A stretch of DNA of 35,853 bases from an uncultured Treponema sp. (GCA_937890485.1 CALBXN010000151.1:1-35853), one strand, 5' to 3'. Positions 23,584-31,604 are shown, counted from the stretch's first letter. The notes: generated from the sequence alone by a model not told the origin. Made by a program: numbers and translations.

Positions 23584-24321
23584 TTACTTATTCAATAATT
23601 TTTCAAGAGCCTTTTTTACTTCGTTGATGTTTGCAAATTTATCTGTTTTTACAAGAGAATCTTCTTGAATTTCCAAATTAAAAGTTCTTCTTGCAATATG
23701 TTCGATGTAATGGGCGTCTGATGATGATGTTAAGGGATAAGTGGATTTTATGTGTTCTGGAGCATTTTGTAAATTTACTAATTCTACAGCGTCCCAATTG
23801 CCGTCTGTAATCATTCCAAACTGGCTAGTTAATGAAAAAGCACTTCTATCGGCGTGGGCAGGAATTGCAATTCCTCCAAGTTTATGTACAAATTCAACTG
23901 CGTCATCGATAGAAAGGTCAGCCGAAGTTACAAGGTATTTTTCTACTTCCCCAAGGATGTTTTCTTCAGAATCAACATAAACTTGGTCCCCCATTTTTTC
24001 AGGATTATTGGGAATTGGCGGAAGTAAATCATAAATTTCATTGCTAAACTTTTCTGAAATTTCAAGATTATCAAAAAGACATAAAAGATGAATTTCTTCT
24101 TGAGTTTGAAGTTCCATTCCAAAAAGTGGGATTATATCATTTTTTACACAACATTCTGCAAAGGCTTTACAATTTAGCGATGAATTATGGTCTGTTAAGG
24201 CAGCTAACTTTACATTTCTTTGTTTTAAGTAATCAACGATTACACTTGGAGACATTGATAAATCGCCACAAGGAGAAAGGCAAGAATGTATATGAAAATC
24301 TGCTTTTATAATTCTTCCCAT
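23584..24321 (-). CDS. PHP-domain phosphoesterase
   Basis: 245 residues of the polymerase-and-histidinol-phosphatase fold, a trinuclear-metal phosphoesterase. Metal ligands are visible in ADFHIHSCLSPCGD (His10, His12), ALTDHNSSLN (Asp44, His45), PAHADRS (about 154-160) and SSDAHY (about 199-204). Cys14 and Cys18 in SCLSPCGD are notable. The substrate is unknown; relatives hydrolyse nucleotide or sugar phosphates. It follows the DRTGG gene by 18 bases with an AAGG Shine-Dalgarno. PHP proteins of this type accompany DRTGG and HATPase genes near [FeFe] hydrogenases in other anaerobes. Confidence 0.9.
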   Translation of the reverse strand: MGRIIKADFHIHSCLSPCGDLSMSPSVIVDYLKQRNVKLAALTDHNSSLNCKAFAECCVKNDIIPLFGMELQTQEEIHLLCLFDNLEISEKFSNEIYDLLPPIPNNPEKMGDQVYVDSEENILGEVEKYLVTSADLSIDDAVEFVHKLGGIAIPAHADRSAFSLTSQFGMITDGNWDAVELVNLQNAPEHIKSTYPLTSSSDAHYIEHIARRTFNLEIQEDSLVKTDKFANINEVKKALEKLLNK

Positions 24322-24339
24322 AAAATTCTACCTTAGCTT

Positions 24340-24675
24340 TTAATTGGATTCTATAAGGCTGTACAATTTTCCAGAAATTTGATATTGATTCATTTCAGTT
24401 CTAAAAATTGAAATTTCTTCAGATTTTGCAGCTTCAATCATATCTTCTGGGATAGGTCGATTATTACAAATGATGATTGCTTTACTTTCTTTTAAGGTTG
24501 CAACAGCAACTGTGTTTTTATGGGCTTGGATTGTAACTAAAACAGAATTTTCAGGAGCATTTCCCATAATGTCGCTAAGAAGGTCTGAGGTGTAAACTTC
24601 TGTAATTTCAGAATTTTCAGAATCTAAAGAAATTACTTCTAAGTTTAGTTTTTCTTGCATTTGTTTGATTGTCAT
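24340..24675 (-). CDS. Stand-alone DRTGG-domain protein
   Basis: 111 residues that appear to be one DRTGG domain: an N-terminal helix MTIKQMQEKLNLEVIS, then EITEVYTSDLLSDIMGNAPENS, where SDLLSD is the motif equivalent to the domain's signature, then VLVTIQAHKNTVAVATLKE and IIICNNRPIPEDMIEAAKSE. The domain occurs in phosphotransacetylases and CBS proteins, and is thought to sense small molecules. GGAGAA lies eight bases before ATG, at the end of the ATPase gene. No catalytic residues are expected. Confidence 0.8.
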   Translation of the reverse strand: MTIKQMQEKLNLEVISLDSENSEITEVYTSDLLSDIMGNAPENSVLVTIQAHKNTVAVATLKESKAIIICNNRPIPEDMIEAAKSEEISIFRTEMNQYQISGKLYSLIESN

Positions 24676-25115
24676 TATTTTTCTCCATTGAAATATATAG
24701 TAGCAACTGCTCTAGTTCCAGTGGTAGAAGATTCAAGGGTAAATTCGTCTGAAACTCTTTTTGTGTTTGGAATCCCCATTCCTGCTCCAAATCCCATGGA
24801 GCGTACTTTTTCTGAAGCAGTAGAAAATCCTTCGGTTAAGGCTTTTTGTATGTCAGGAATTCCTGGTCCAACATCTACTGCTTCAATTATAACTTTTTCG
24901 TCATCAATATGATAAATCATTTTTCCACCAAGGGAATGAATAACTTGATTTATTTCTAATTCGTAACTTGCAATTCCAATTCGTCTTATTATTGAAGAAT
25001 CAATTTTTAAAGATTTCAGATGTTTTTTTATTTCTGTAGAAGCAAATCCTGCTTTTTCAAAATTAAAAGGCTCTGAGTCAAATTCAATTATTGTTTCGTT
25101 ACGTTCTTCTTTCAT
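24675..25115 (-). CDS. RsbT/RsbW-type ATP-binding (anti-sigma-like) protein
   Basis: 146 residues with a GHKL ATPase fold: N box GIASYELEINQVIHSLGG, G1 AVDVGPGIPDIQKALTEG, and a G2 loop GFGAGMGIPNTKRVSDEF, closing with TTGTRAVATIYF. This arrangement is that of RsbT/RsbW switch kinases that phosphorylate Ser/Thr of partner proteins. Its ATG overlaps the uppP stop as TAATG, so it is translationally coupled, and its own stop overlaps the DRTGG start region by one base. A partner STAS or sigma protein is not encoded nearby; the DRTGG and PHP proteins are the likely partners. Confidence 0.87.
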   Translation of the reverse strand: MKEERNETIIEFDSEPFNFEKAGFASTEIKKHLKSLKIDSSIIRRIGIASYELEINQVIHSLGGKMIYHIDDEKVIIEAVDVGPGIPDIQKALTEGFSTASEKVRSMGFGAGMGIPNTKRVSDEFTLESSTTGTRAVATIYFNGEK

Positions 25116-25930
25116 TATTTAATAAAAATTAATCCTAAAATTCCAAGTGGAATGAGATAGTATGCAAACCACTGTAACTTACCTTTTTTGATAAGTTTCA
25201 TTAACATTGTAAGGGATACTACTCCAGATGTAAAGGCTGCAAGACATCCTAATGCTAAAGGAAGTACAGAAATTGTTTGAGTTAAAGTTCCTAAATCTTT
25301 TGCTTCTAGGATGAAGGCTCCCAAAATTGCAGGAATAGAAAGCAAGAAAGAAAATTCTCCAGCAGTTTCTCTATTGATTTTTGCAAAAAGAGAAGCAGAA
25401 ATTGTAATTCCACTTCTAGAAATTCCTGGCAAAGTTCCAATTCCTTGGGCAAATCCTACAAAAAGACCTTGTTTTACAGATATTTTGCTTAACTCTGTGG
25501 AATTTTCGTCTTTTTGTTCTTTTTCGCTTACTTTACTTGAAAAAATCAACAAAAATGCTGTGATAATAAAGCCAACAAAAATTAATTTTATAGGAAAGTC
25601 AGGTAAAAATTTACTTGCTACAATTCCCATTATACCTGTTACAAATGTTCCAACTAAGATTGCAACTATCATAGAAAGTTCTATTGAATCTTCTGGCTTA
25701 GTTTTTCTTGTAATCCATCTGCCAAAAACGCAAAGCAAAGACCAAATTCGTTTTCTAAAAACTAAAATTACTGCAAGTAAAGTTGCTAAGTGTAAGCAAA
25801 CATCAAAAACTAAAGGAAGTTCTAGCCCAAAAAGATTTTGCACAACAGCAAGATGTCCAGAACTTGAAATTGGAAGAAATTCTGCAATTCCTTGTAAAAT
25901 ACCTAAAACTAATGCTTGAAAAATACTCAT
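25115..25930 (-). CDS. uppP: Undecaprenyl-diphosphatase
   Basis: 271-residue integral membrane enzyme of the BacA/UppP family. It dephosphorylates undecaprenyl diphosphate so that the lipid carrier can be reused for peptidoglycan export. Signature motifs: GIAEFLPISSSGHLAV (about 14-29) and PGISRSGITISASL (about 165-180), plus about seven to eight hydrophobic helices. Overexpression of this family is linked to bacitracin tolerance. First gene of the four-gene unit uppP-ATPase-DRTGG-PHP. It has no Shine-Dalgarno, and a -10 element ends seven bases before ATG. Divergent from mazG. Confidence 0.96.
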   Translation of the reverse strand: MSIFQALVLGILQGIAEFLPISSSGHLAVVQNLFGLELPLVFDVCLHLATLLAVILVFRKRIWSLLCVFGRWITRKTKPEDSIELSMIVAILVGTFVTGIMGIVASKFLPDFPIKLIFVGFIITAFLLIFSSKVSEKEQKDENSTELSKISVKQGLFVGFAQGIGTLPGISRSGITISASLFAKINRETAGEFSFLLSIPAILGAFILEAKDLGTLTQTISVLPLALGCLAAFTSGVVSLTMLMKLIKKGKLQWFAYYLIPLGILGLIFIK

Positions 25931-25995
25931 GCTTAAAAGGATAACAGAATGTATTTAAACTAGCAAGATGTTTAATAAATTGATATAATTGTTTT
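25931..25995. promoter_or_regulatory. Divergent leaderless promoters of uppP and mazG
   Basis: Only 65 bases separate the two start codons. On the minus strand TG-T-TATCCT (-10 at 25938-25943) ends seven bases before the uppP ATG; on the plus strand TG-A-TATAAT (-10 at 25984-25989) ends six bases before the mazG ATG. Neither gene has a ribosome binding site. Both transcripts are predicted to start at or within a few bases of the start codon. Confidence 0.55.
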
Positions 25996-26844
25996 ATGAA
26001 TAATGAATTAGATTTAACAAGTGCAAATGATTTTACAACTCCTGCTTTGGCTTTTGAGCGACTATACAAAATCGTACAAAAACTTAGAAGTCCAGAAGGT
26101 TGTCCTTGGGATAGAAAACAAACTCCACTTACAATGCGTCAACCCCTTATAGAAGAAACTTTTGAAGCCGTAGATGCAATTTCTGCTGGTGATGCCAATC
26201 ACACAAAGGAAGAACTTGGAGATGTATTTTTGAATGCTTCTATGATTGCAAGTATTCATGAAGAAAATGATGATTTTACGATTGTTCAAGTTATGAACGA
26301 TGTTTGTGATAAAATTATTCGTCGTCATCCTCATGTTTGGAAAAATTCAGAAGGTAGTTCTACCTTGGTTGAAGGTTCACAAAACGATGCAGACAAGGTT
26401 TTAGAACAATGGGAACAAATTAAACAAAAAGTAGAAGGAAGAAAAAAGAAATCTTCTTTGGATGCAGTTTCTTACGGATTGCCTCCGCTTTTAAGAGCCT
26501 ATAAAATTCAAAAAAAGGCTGCAAAAAAAGGTTTTGACTGGAAAGATGCAGAAGGTCCTTGGTCAAAAATTCAAGAAGAAATTGCTGAATTAAAAGAAGC
26601 AAGTTTGACAAAAACAAAAGATGAAATTGAAAAAGAACTTGGGGATGTGCTTTTTTCTGTGGTAAATTTAGCTCGTCATCTTGATGTTGACCCAAATTTA
26701 GCTTTAGCTTCTACCAACCAAAAATTTATGAAACGCTTTGCCTATGTGGAAGAAAAAATGGAACTTTCTGGTGAACAAATGAATCCAGAAAATCTTGAGA
26801 TAATGGATAAATTTTGGGATGAAAGCAAAAAATTAGGTTTTTAA
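25996..26844 (+). CDS. mazG: Nucleoside triphosphate pyrophosphohydrolase MazG
   Basis: 282 residues, tandem-domain MazG. It hydrolyses (d)NTPs to monophosphate and pyrophosphate, probably as house-cleaning. N-terminal domain: SPEGCPWDRKQTPLTMRQPL and EETFEAVDAI...KEELGDVFL with the ExxE-x(n)-ExxD metal motif; C-terminal domain: EEIAELKEA and EKELGDVLFSVVNLARHL with the second motif. Both halves keep their acidic residues. Leaderless geometry upstream. Confidence 0.96.
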   Translation: MNNELDLTSANDFTTPALAFERLYKIVQKLRSPEGCPWDRKQTPLTMRQPLIEETFEAVDAISAGDANHTKEELGDVFLNASMIASIHEENDDFTIVQVMNDVCDKIIRRHPHVWKNSEGSSTLVEGSQNDADKVLEQWEQIKQKVEGRKKKSSLDAVSYGLPPLLRAYKIQKKAAKKGFDWKDAEGPWSKIQEEIAELKEASLTKTKDEIEKELGDVLFSVVNLARHLDVDPNLALASTNQKFMKRFAYVEEKMELSGEQMNPENLEIMDKFWDESKKLGF

Positions 26845-26897
26845 GAATTTTATATGTTAAAAAAACTATAGACTATCATCAAAATTTTTCATATATT

Positions 26898-26903
26898 TAT
26901 AAT
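26898..26903 (+). promoter_or_regulatory. -10 element of clpP
   Basis: A perfect TATAAT 45 bases before the clpP ATG; the region 17 bases upstream (ATCATC) is a poor -35. The transcript would have a leader of about 40 bases carrying GGAG. Confidence 0.35.
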
Positions 26904-26948
26904 GTATATTTGTGTTGTTTTTTGTTAAAACAATATTTTGGAGTAGTA

Positions 26949-27578
26949 ATGAGTATGAAAGAGTTTCATTCTGTGTTTGAATCAGATGAATCAGAAGAAA
27001 AAAAATGTAATGATTCTAAAGGCTCAGATGCTTTATCAGAAAAGTTTTTAAAAACACGTCAAGTTTTACTTTCTGGTGGGATTGATAAAGAATCTGCTGA
27101 AAAAGTAATTCGTCAGTTGTTAATTTTAGAAGCTGATTCAGATAAACCAATCTATTTATTTATCAATTCTCCTGGTGGTGATGTTTCATCTGGTTTTGCA
27201 ATTTTTGATACAATCAGATTTATCAATGCCCCTGTTTACACAATTGGAGCAGGTGATGTTGCAAGCGCAGGAGCATTAATTTTTCTTGCAAGTCCAAAAG
27301 AACGACGATTATCATTGCCAAATAGTAGTTTTTTAATCCATCAACCATTAATTAGTGGAGTTTACAAAGGTGTTGCAACTGATGTAGAAATCTTTGCTAA
27401 AGAGATGGAAAAAACTCGTGCAAAAATCAATAAAATTATCTCTGAAGAAACTGGAGTTGATTTAGACAAAGTTAATCAAGATACAGAACGAGATTATTGG
27501 CTTGATGCACAAGAAGCAGTTGATTATGGCCTAGTAGGAAAAATTATTACAAATCGTTCAGAAATTACTACTGACTGA
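26949..27578 (+). CDS. clpP: ClpP-family ATP-dependent Clp protease proteolytic subunit
   Basis: 209 residues from ATG 26949; GGAG at 26940-26943 selects this start over an upstream TTG. The ClpP fold is clear: FINSPGGDVSSGFAIFDTI (about 72-89), nucleophile Ser106 in GDVASAGAL, His131 in SFLIHQP, and Asp178 in NQDTERDYWLDAQEAVDYG. The Ser-His spacing of 25 equals that of E. coli ClpP. The first ~45 residues are unusual, acidic and Ser-rich (ESDESEEKKCNDSKGSDAL), longer than a normal ClpP N-terminus, so this may be a second ClpP paralogue. Its Clp ATPase partner is not encoded in the window. Preceded by mazG (104-bp gap) and followed after 27 bases by the GNAT gene. Confidence 0.9.
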   Translation: MSMKEFHSVFESDESEEKKCNDSKGSDALSEKFLKTRQVLLSGGIDKESAEKVIRQLLILEADSDKPIYLFINSPGGDVSSGFAIFDTIRFINAPVYTIGAGDVASAGALIFLASPKERRLSLPNSSFLIHQPLISGVYKGVATDVEIFAKEMEKTRAKINKIISEETGVDLDKVNQDTERDYWLDAQEAVDYGLVGKIITNRSEITTD

Positions 27579-27590
27579 AAATTCTGAATA

Positions 27591-27605
27591 TGATATAATT
27601 TGAGT
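27591..27605 (+). promoter_or_regulatory. Extended -10 promoter of the GNAT gene, leaderless geometry
   Basis: TG-A-TATAAT (-10 at 27594-27599) ends six bases before ATG 27606. The ten-base string TGATATAATT is identical to the one before mazG, at the same distance from the start codon. Confidence 0.55.
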
Positions 27606-28526
27606 ATGGAATTTTCCTTATCTGAAGAATTAGTACATGATATAATTTTTGCGATGGAGAATCAGACTTCAGATTTTCTATTTGATTCTCAAGAAGAAAA
27701 ATGTTGTTCACTTTCGGAATTAACGAGAACTGAAAAAAACATCGACAAAAATAGATATTATGAAATTCCTCAGTGGAATTCTGCAAAAGGATTTAGAACA
27801 ATGGAACAGTTTGTTTCAGAACTTCATAATCCAATTGCCAGAGAAGAATTAAAGAATGTACTTTTTTCAGGGAAAAGTGTGTTCAAAAATTTTAAAAAAG
27901 TTCTTCACTCTTACCCAGAGTTAGAAAAAAAATGGTTTTCTTTCAAAGAATTGAGGATGAAAAATCTTATTTCAGAATGGTACGATACTTTGAGAGAATC
28001 TTGGGGTTTAGAAAAACTGAGTGAAGAAATTGAAGACTATCCTGAACTTGTTCATGATGGTTTTGTTTTTAAGGAAGGTTTGGCAAATAACTTTATTGAG
28101 CTTTTTGAAGAAGTTAAAAATAAATTTATTGCAGAAGTTGATGATTTAGATATGAATGGCTTAGAAAAAGCCTTTTCTCATTTAATTAAAATCAATTTTT
28201 CATCTTTTGATGATTCCAAGGCCTTTCTATTGTTTGCAGAAACTGAAACTGGTGATTTTGCTGGTGCTATTTCAATGGTATCTTGTCCGGGGCAAAATAA
28301 GGAAATTGTACAAATACCTTTTTTGTTTGTGGAAAAAAAATTTAGAGGTTTTGGTTTATCAAAGGAATTGATGGAAAGATGTCTTAATATCTTACGAAAA
28401 AAATCAATTCGACATGTTTTAATTGCAAGTACAATTTTACCACAACCATTCATTTCTGTTTTAGAACAAAATGGATTTTATCAAAGTGGAACTTGTTATG
28501 TTGCAGATTTAATTAATTTTTCTTAA
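27606..28526 (+). CDS. GNAT-family N-acetyltransferase with long N-terminal region
   Basis: 306 residues from ATG 27606; a TTG two codons upstream lies in the promoter and was rejected. Residues about 200-306 are a GNAT fold: AFLLFAETETGDFAGAISMVS, IPFLFVEKKFRGFGLSKELMERC with an acetyl-CoA loop of R-x-x-G-x-S type (one position off the usual RxxGxG/A), and PFISVLEQNGFYQSGTCYV. The first ~200 residues are helical and acidic/basic mixed, containing RTMEQFVSELHNPIAREEL and FKKVLHSYPELEKKWFSFKE; I recognise no domain. The substrate is unknown. A hairpin with a T tail follows the stop. Confidence 0.78.
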   Translation: MEFSLSEELVHDIIFAMENQTSDFLFDSQEEKCCSLSELTRTEKNIDKNRYYEIPQWNSAKGFRTMEQFVSELHNPIAREELKNVLFSGKSVFKNFKKVLHSYPELEKKWFSFKELRMKNLISEWYDTLRESWGLEKLSEEIEDYPELVHDGFVFKEGLANNFIELFEEVKNKFIAEVDDLDMNGLEKAFSHLIKINFSSFDDSKAFLLFAETETGDFAGAISMVSCPGQNKEIVQIPFLFVEKKFRGFGLSKELMERCLNILRKKSIRHVLIASTILPQPFISVLEQNGFYQSGTCYVADLINFS

Positions 28527-28564
28527 TCTTTGCTATTATTTTTTTTGTTTGCAAAGAATTTTTT
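28527..28564 (+). terminator. Terminator after the GNAT gene
   Basis: TCTTTGC (28527-28533) pairs with GCAAAGA (28551-28557), followed by ATTTTTT (28558-28564). The stem is 7 bp with a long T-rich loop. TG-C-TATTAT (28531-28539) in the loop could also serve as an extended -10 promoter for the next gene. Confidence 0.5.
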
Positions 28565-28590
28565 ATGACATTTTATAGGAGATTTTTTTT

Positions 28591-29280
28591 ATGTCAACAA
28601 AGAATGATTTTCAAATTAATGAAGAACAGTTTATTGCATTTTTAGAAGATGCAGTTTCAAAAGTAAAAACTGAGGAAGATCCAGTTATATTGACTGAATA
28701 CAAAAAACTTTTCAAAAAAGTTGTTCCTCTAACTTTACGCAGTTATATTGGAGCATATTTAGCAAAAAATGCTTTAGGAGGAGGAACAGGTTTCCGACAT
28801 AGACCTCGTAGAGATAAATTTTCTTCAAGAGACAGAAGACATGATAATTTTGCAAGAAATATGAATGATGAAGAGGGTGGATCTAGACCAAAAACTCCAA
28901 GAGTTGTAATTGATGAAGCTGATGCAACAACAATCTTTATTGGAATTGGTAGAAATCGTCATGTTTTTCCAAGAGATTTGGTTGGATTGATTGCACAGGT
29001 TGTTCAACTTGATAGAGAAAGAATTGGAACAATTAAAGTTTTAGAAAATTACTCATTTGTTCAGCTTTATAAAGAGGATGCTGACAAAGTTATCAATACA
29101 TTGAATGGATATGATTATCGTGGAAGAAAACTTGCTGTAAGTTTTTCAAGAAAGCGAGAAGACGCTGAAGATGAAAAGTTTAATGATGATTATTCTTCAG
29201 AATCTATATCTGATGAAAATATTGATTTAACAGTAGATTCTTCTACAACAGAATCTTCTTCAGATGCATTTTTGGTATAA
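28591..29280 (+). CDS. Stand-alone DbpA-type RNA-binding protein
   Basis: 229 residues. Residues about 112-192 match the RRM-like domain found at the C-terminus of DEAD-box helicases of the DbpA/CsdA type: ATTIFIGIGRNRHVFPRDLV, ERIGTIKVLENYSFVQLYKE, VINTLNGYDYRGRKLAVSFS. There is no helicase domain in this protein. N-terminal to it are an acidic helical segment (1-70) and an Arg-rich linker (GFRHRPRRDKFSSRDRRHD, about 71-95), the latter probably helping RNA contact. The C-terminus is acidic/Ser-rich. An AGGAGA ribosome binding site lies before ATG. It probably binds structured RNA in trans. The MBL gene follows after two bases. Confidence 0.85.
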   Translation: MSTKNDFQINEEQFIAFLEDAVSKVKTEEDPVILTEYKKLFKKVVPLTLRSYIGAYLAKNALGGGTGFRHRPRRDKFSSRDRRHDNFARNMNDEEGGSRPKTPRVVIDEADATTIFIGIGRNRHVFPRDLVGLIAQVVQLDRERIGTIKVLENYSFVQLYKEDADKVINTLNGYDYRGRKLAVSFSRKREDAEDEKFNDDYSSESISDENIDLTVDSSTTESSSDAFLV

Positions 29281-29282
29281 CA

Positions 29283-29945
29283 ATGCTTGATATTATCTGT
29301 CTTACCCTTGGAGATTTTGGTGTAAATACTTATTTGTTTGCACATAAAAATGGACTTTGCATTTTAGACCCAGGGGATAAGGCAGATATAATAAAACAAA
29401 AAGTAGATTATTTACTGCAAAAAAACAATTTTTCTGATAATGAAATTTCTATAGTATTAACTCATGGTCACTTGGATCATGTTGGTGCTGTGGAAGGTTT
29501 GAAAAAATTCTTTCCTAATGCAAAAGTATTTATCAATTCTAAAGATAAATTATGTCTGGGTAAAAATTCCTATAATTTTCAGTATCAAGATTTTGCTCGT
29601 TCTGGAATGGGGTTTTATGTAGAAAATATGCTTCCTGATGAAAATGATTTACCAGATGCAGATAACTTTTTTTCAGATGGTGAAGTTCTTTTTGAAGGTT
29701 GGAAAATTTTAGAAACTCCTGGACATACTCAAGGTTCTAGTTGTCTGTACAACGAAAAAGAAAAAATTTTATTTTCAGGGGATACTTTGTTTTGGAATTC
29801 CTACGGAAGAACTGATTTGTATGGCGGCGATGAGTTTCAGATGGTAGAAAGTCTAAAAAAACTTTTATCACTGCCAGATGATGTAAAGGTTTTTCCAGGT
29901 CATGGAAAATACGGCTTTACATTATCTGATTTATCATTTTACTAA
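29283..29945 (+). CDS. Metallo-beta-lactamase-fold hydrolase (glyoxalase II-like)
   Basis: 220 residues with the MBL metal motif THGHLDHVG (His61, His63, Asp65, His66), then TPGHTQGSSCLY, FSGDTLFWNSYGRTDLYG and VFPGHGKYG. The set corresponds to the hydroxyacylglutathione-hydrolase/YcbL subgroup, cytosolic thioester or related hydrolases. No Shine-Dalgarno; it follows the DbpA-type gene stop by two bases, so translation is probably coupled. It ends directly against the stop codon of the convergent Na/Pi gene. Confidence 0.92.
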   Translation: MLDIICLTLGDFGVNTYLFAHKNGLCILDPGDKADIIKQKVDYLLQKNNFSDNEISIVLTHGHLDHVGAVEGLKKFFPNAKVFINSKDKLCLGKNSYNFQYQDFARSGMGFYVENMLPDENDLPDADNFFSDGEVLFEGWKILETPGHTQGSSCLYNEKEKILFSGDTLFWNSYGRTDLYGGDEFQMVESLKKLLSLPDDVKVFPGHGKYGFTLSDLSFY

Positions 29946-31604
29946 TTATTTTGTTTGGCTCAATGATTCTGAAATACTAAAAGCATGGTCTCCCATTTTT
30001 TCGATATGTCTGATAACATCCAAATAAAGAAGCTCTGCTTTAACATTTGCACCTTCTTCAAGGCGTTTTCTTGCAATCTTTTTAAGATTTTTTCTAAACA
30101 TATCAATTTGATCTTCCATAACTTCTGCCAATCGTAATTTTTCAGCATCAAGTGGCTTATTGATATTTTCTTTGATGAACTCAAGGAAATGTTGAACAAG
30201 TTCCATATAAGGATCCAGTCTTTCCATATCTTCTGTAGCAAATTCCATTTTCTTTTCTACGCTACGCTTAAGTAAAACTGCTATGCTGTAACAATCATCA
30301 GTTAGACTTTCTAGGTCATCTACAATTCGTAGCATCATAGAAACATTATTTCTAAGTTTATCACTTAAAGGAAGTGTTTGACATTGAACTAAAAATTTAG
30401 AAAGTTCTTCTTGCATCTGGTCTGCATAATCTTCAGAGGCAGACAGTTTGTCGATGTTTTCGGCGATAAAATCTTGGGTTCGCTGTGCAAATCCTTTTTG
30501 GATTCTGGTAAACATATCAATTACGATATCTGTCATATCGGAAATTTCTTTTTCTGCTCTGATTACACTTGCTTCAGAATTTTCTCTAATTCCTACAGAT
30601 GTAAACTCAAATTTGTAAACATCAGGAGTTTCATCTTTATGAGGTTTTATAACTTTTTCTGTAAATTTAGCAAGTTGATTTACAAATGGCAAGAAAATTA
30701 AAGTGTTAACCAAATTGAAAACTGTGTGTAGCATTGCTATATGAGTTGTGATTGAATCAATAACAGGTCCTGGAATAATAAAATCTACAAGACTTAGCAA
30801 AGGCTTAAAGAATATGATAGCCAAACAAGTTCCGATTACATTAAATAATACGTGAACTAAAGCGGCTCTTCTTGCGTTGACCTTTGTACCGATAGCTGCC
30901 AGAATTGCATCAATGGTTGAACCAATATTACTTCCTAAAACCATTGCGGCTGCAAATTCCCAAGGTAAAATTCCGTTATAACTCATAGTGATAATGATTG
31001 CAGTTGAAGCACTAGATGAATGCAACAAGACGGTTATAATAATTCCAGCTAAAACACCTAAAAAAATGCTTAAATATCCATTCCCAGTGAGGTTTGATAA
31101 AAATCCCATGCTTTCTGGATCAACTGTTGGAATTACACTTGAAAGAAAATCAAGCCCAAGAAATAACATACCAAAGCCCATAAAGGCTTCGCCTAAACTT
31201 TGTTTTTTTAATTTTTTGAAGAAAGTAATGAAGAACCCAATTCCAAAAACTGGAATGGCTAAAGCAGAAATATTAAAATTAAAACCAAAAAGGGCAACAA
31301 TCCAAGCGGTAATAGTAGTTCCAATGTTTGCTCCAAAAATAACTCCAATGGATTGGGGCAAAGTCATCAATCCAGCGTTTACAAAAGATACAACCATAAC
31401 AGTAGTTGCACCAGAGGATTGAATAATCATAGTTACTAACATTCCTGTTAGTACAGCAAATACTCGATTACTTGTCATAAGTCCAAGTATTCGATGTAAA
31501 CTTTGACCAGCACTTTTTTGGATACCATCACTCATCAACTGCATTCCATACAGAAGAAGTCCAAGGCTTCCTAAAAGTTGTAAAATCATTGAAACTATAT
31601 CCAT
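29946..31604 (-). CDS. Na+/phosphate cotransporter with C-terminal PhoU-like domain
   Basis: 552 residues from ATG 31604; an in-frame TTG at 31610 was rejected. The N-terminal ~310 residues are membrane helices with two inverted-repeat signatures, IIQSSGATTVMVVSFVNAGL and LLHSSSASTAIIITMSYNG, and GANIGTT and GSNIGST loops: the NptA/PF02690 family. The C-terminal ~220 residues are PhoU-like helices (DMTDIVIDMFTRIQKGF and HIEKMGDHAFSISESLS). It imports phosphate using Na+, with PhoU possibly regulating it. Upstream, TATCTT (31611-31616) ends six bases before ATG. Confidence 0.93.
   Translation of the reverse strand: MDIVSMILQLLGSLGLLLYGMQLMSDGIQKSAGQSLHRILGLMTSNRVFAVLTGMLVTMIIQSSGATTVMVVSFVNAGLMTLPQSIGVIFGANIGTTITAWIVALFGFNFNISALAIPVFGIGFFITFFKKLKKQSLGEAFMGFGMLFLGLDFLSSVIPTVDPESMGFLSNLTGNGYLSIFLGVLAGIIITVLLHSSSASTAIIITMSYNGILPWEFAAAMVLGSNIGSTIDAILAAIGTKVNARRAALVHVLFNVIGTCLAIIFFKPLLSLVDFIIPGPVIDSITTHIAMLHTVFNLVNTLIFLPFVNQLAKFTEKVIKPHKDETPDVYKFEFTSVGIRENSEASVIRAEKEISDMTDIVIDMFTRIQKGFAQRTQDFIAENIDKLSASEDYADQMQEELSKFLVQCQTLPLSDKLRNNVSMMLRIVDDLESLTDDCYSIAVLLKRSVEKKMEFATEDMERLDPYMELVQHFLEFIKENINKPLDAEKLRLAEVMEDQIDMFRKNLKKIARKRLEEGANVKAELLYLDVIRHIEKMGDHAFSISESLSQTK

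Noticed and set aside
25311..25919. A 202-codon plus-strand frame opposite uppP
   Set aside because: Low-complexity composition without a ribosome binding site or recognisable motif; uppP on the other strand has clear family motifs.
26910..26948. Upstream TTG start for clpP
   Set aside because: It would add a 13-residue hydrophobic/Cys stretch unlike ClpP and ignores the GGAG site before ATG 26949.
30988..31422. A 144-codon plus-strand frame opposite the Na/Pi transporter
   Set aside because: Shadow of the transporter's membrane segments; no family features.
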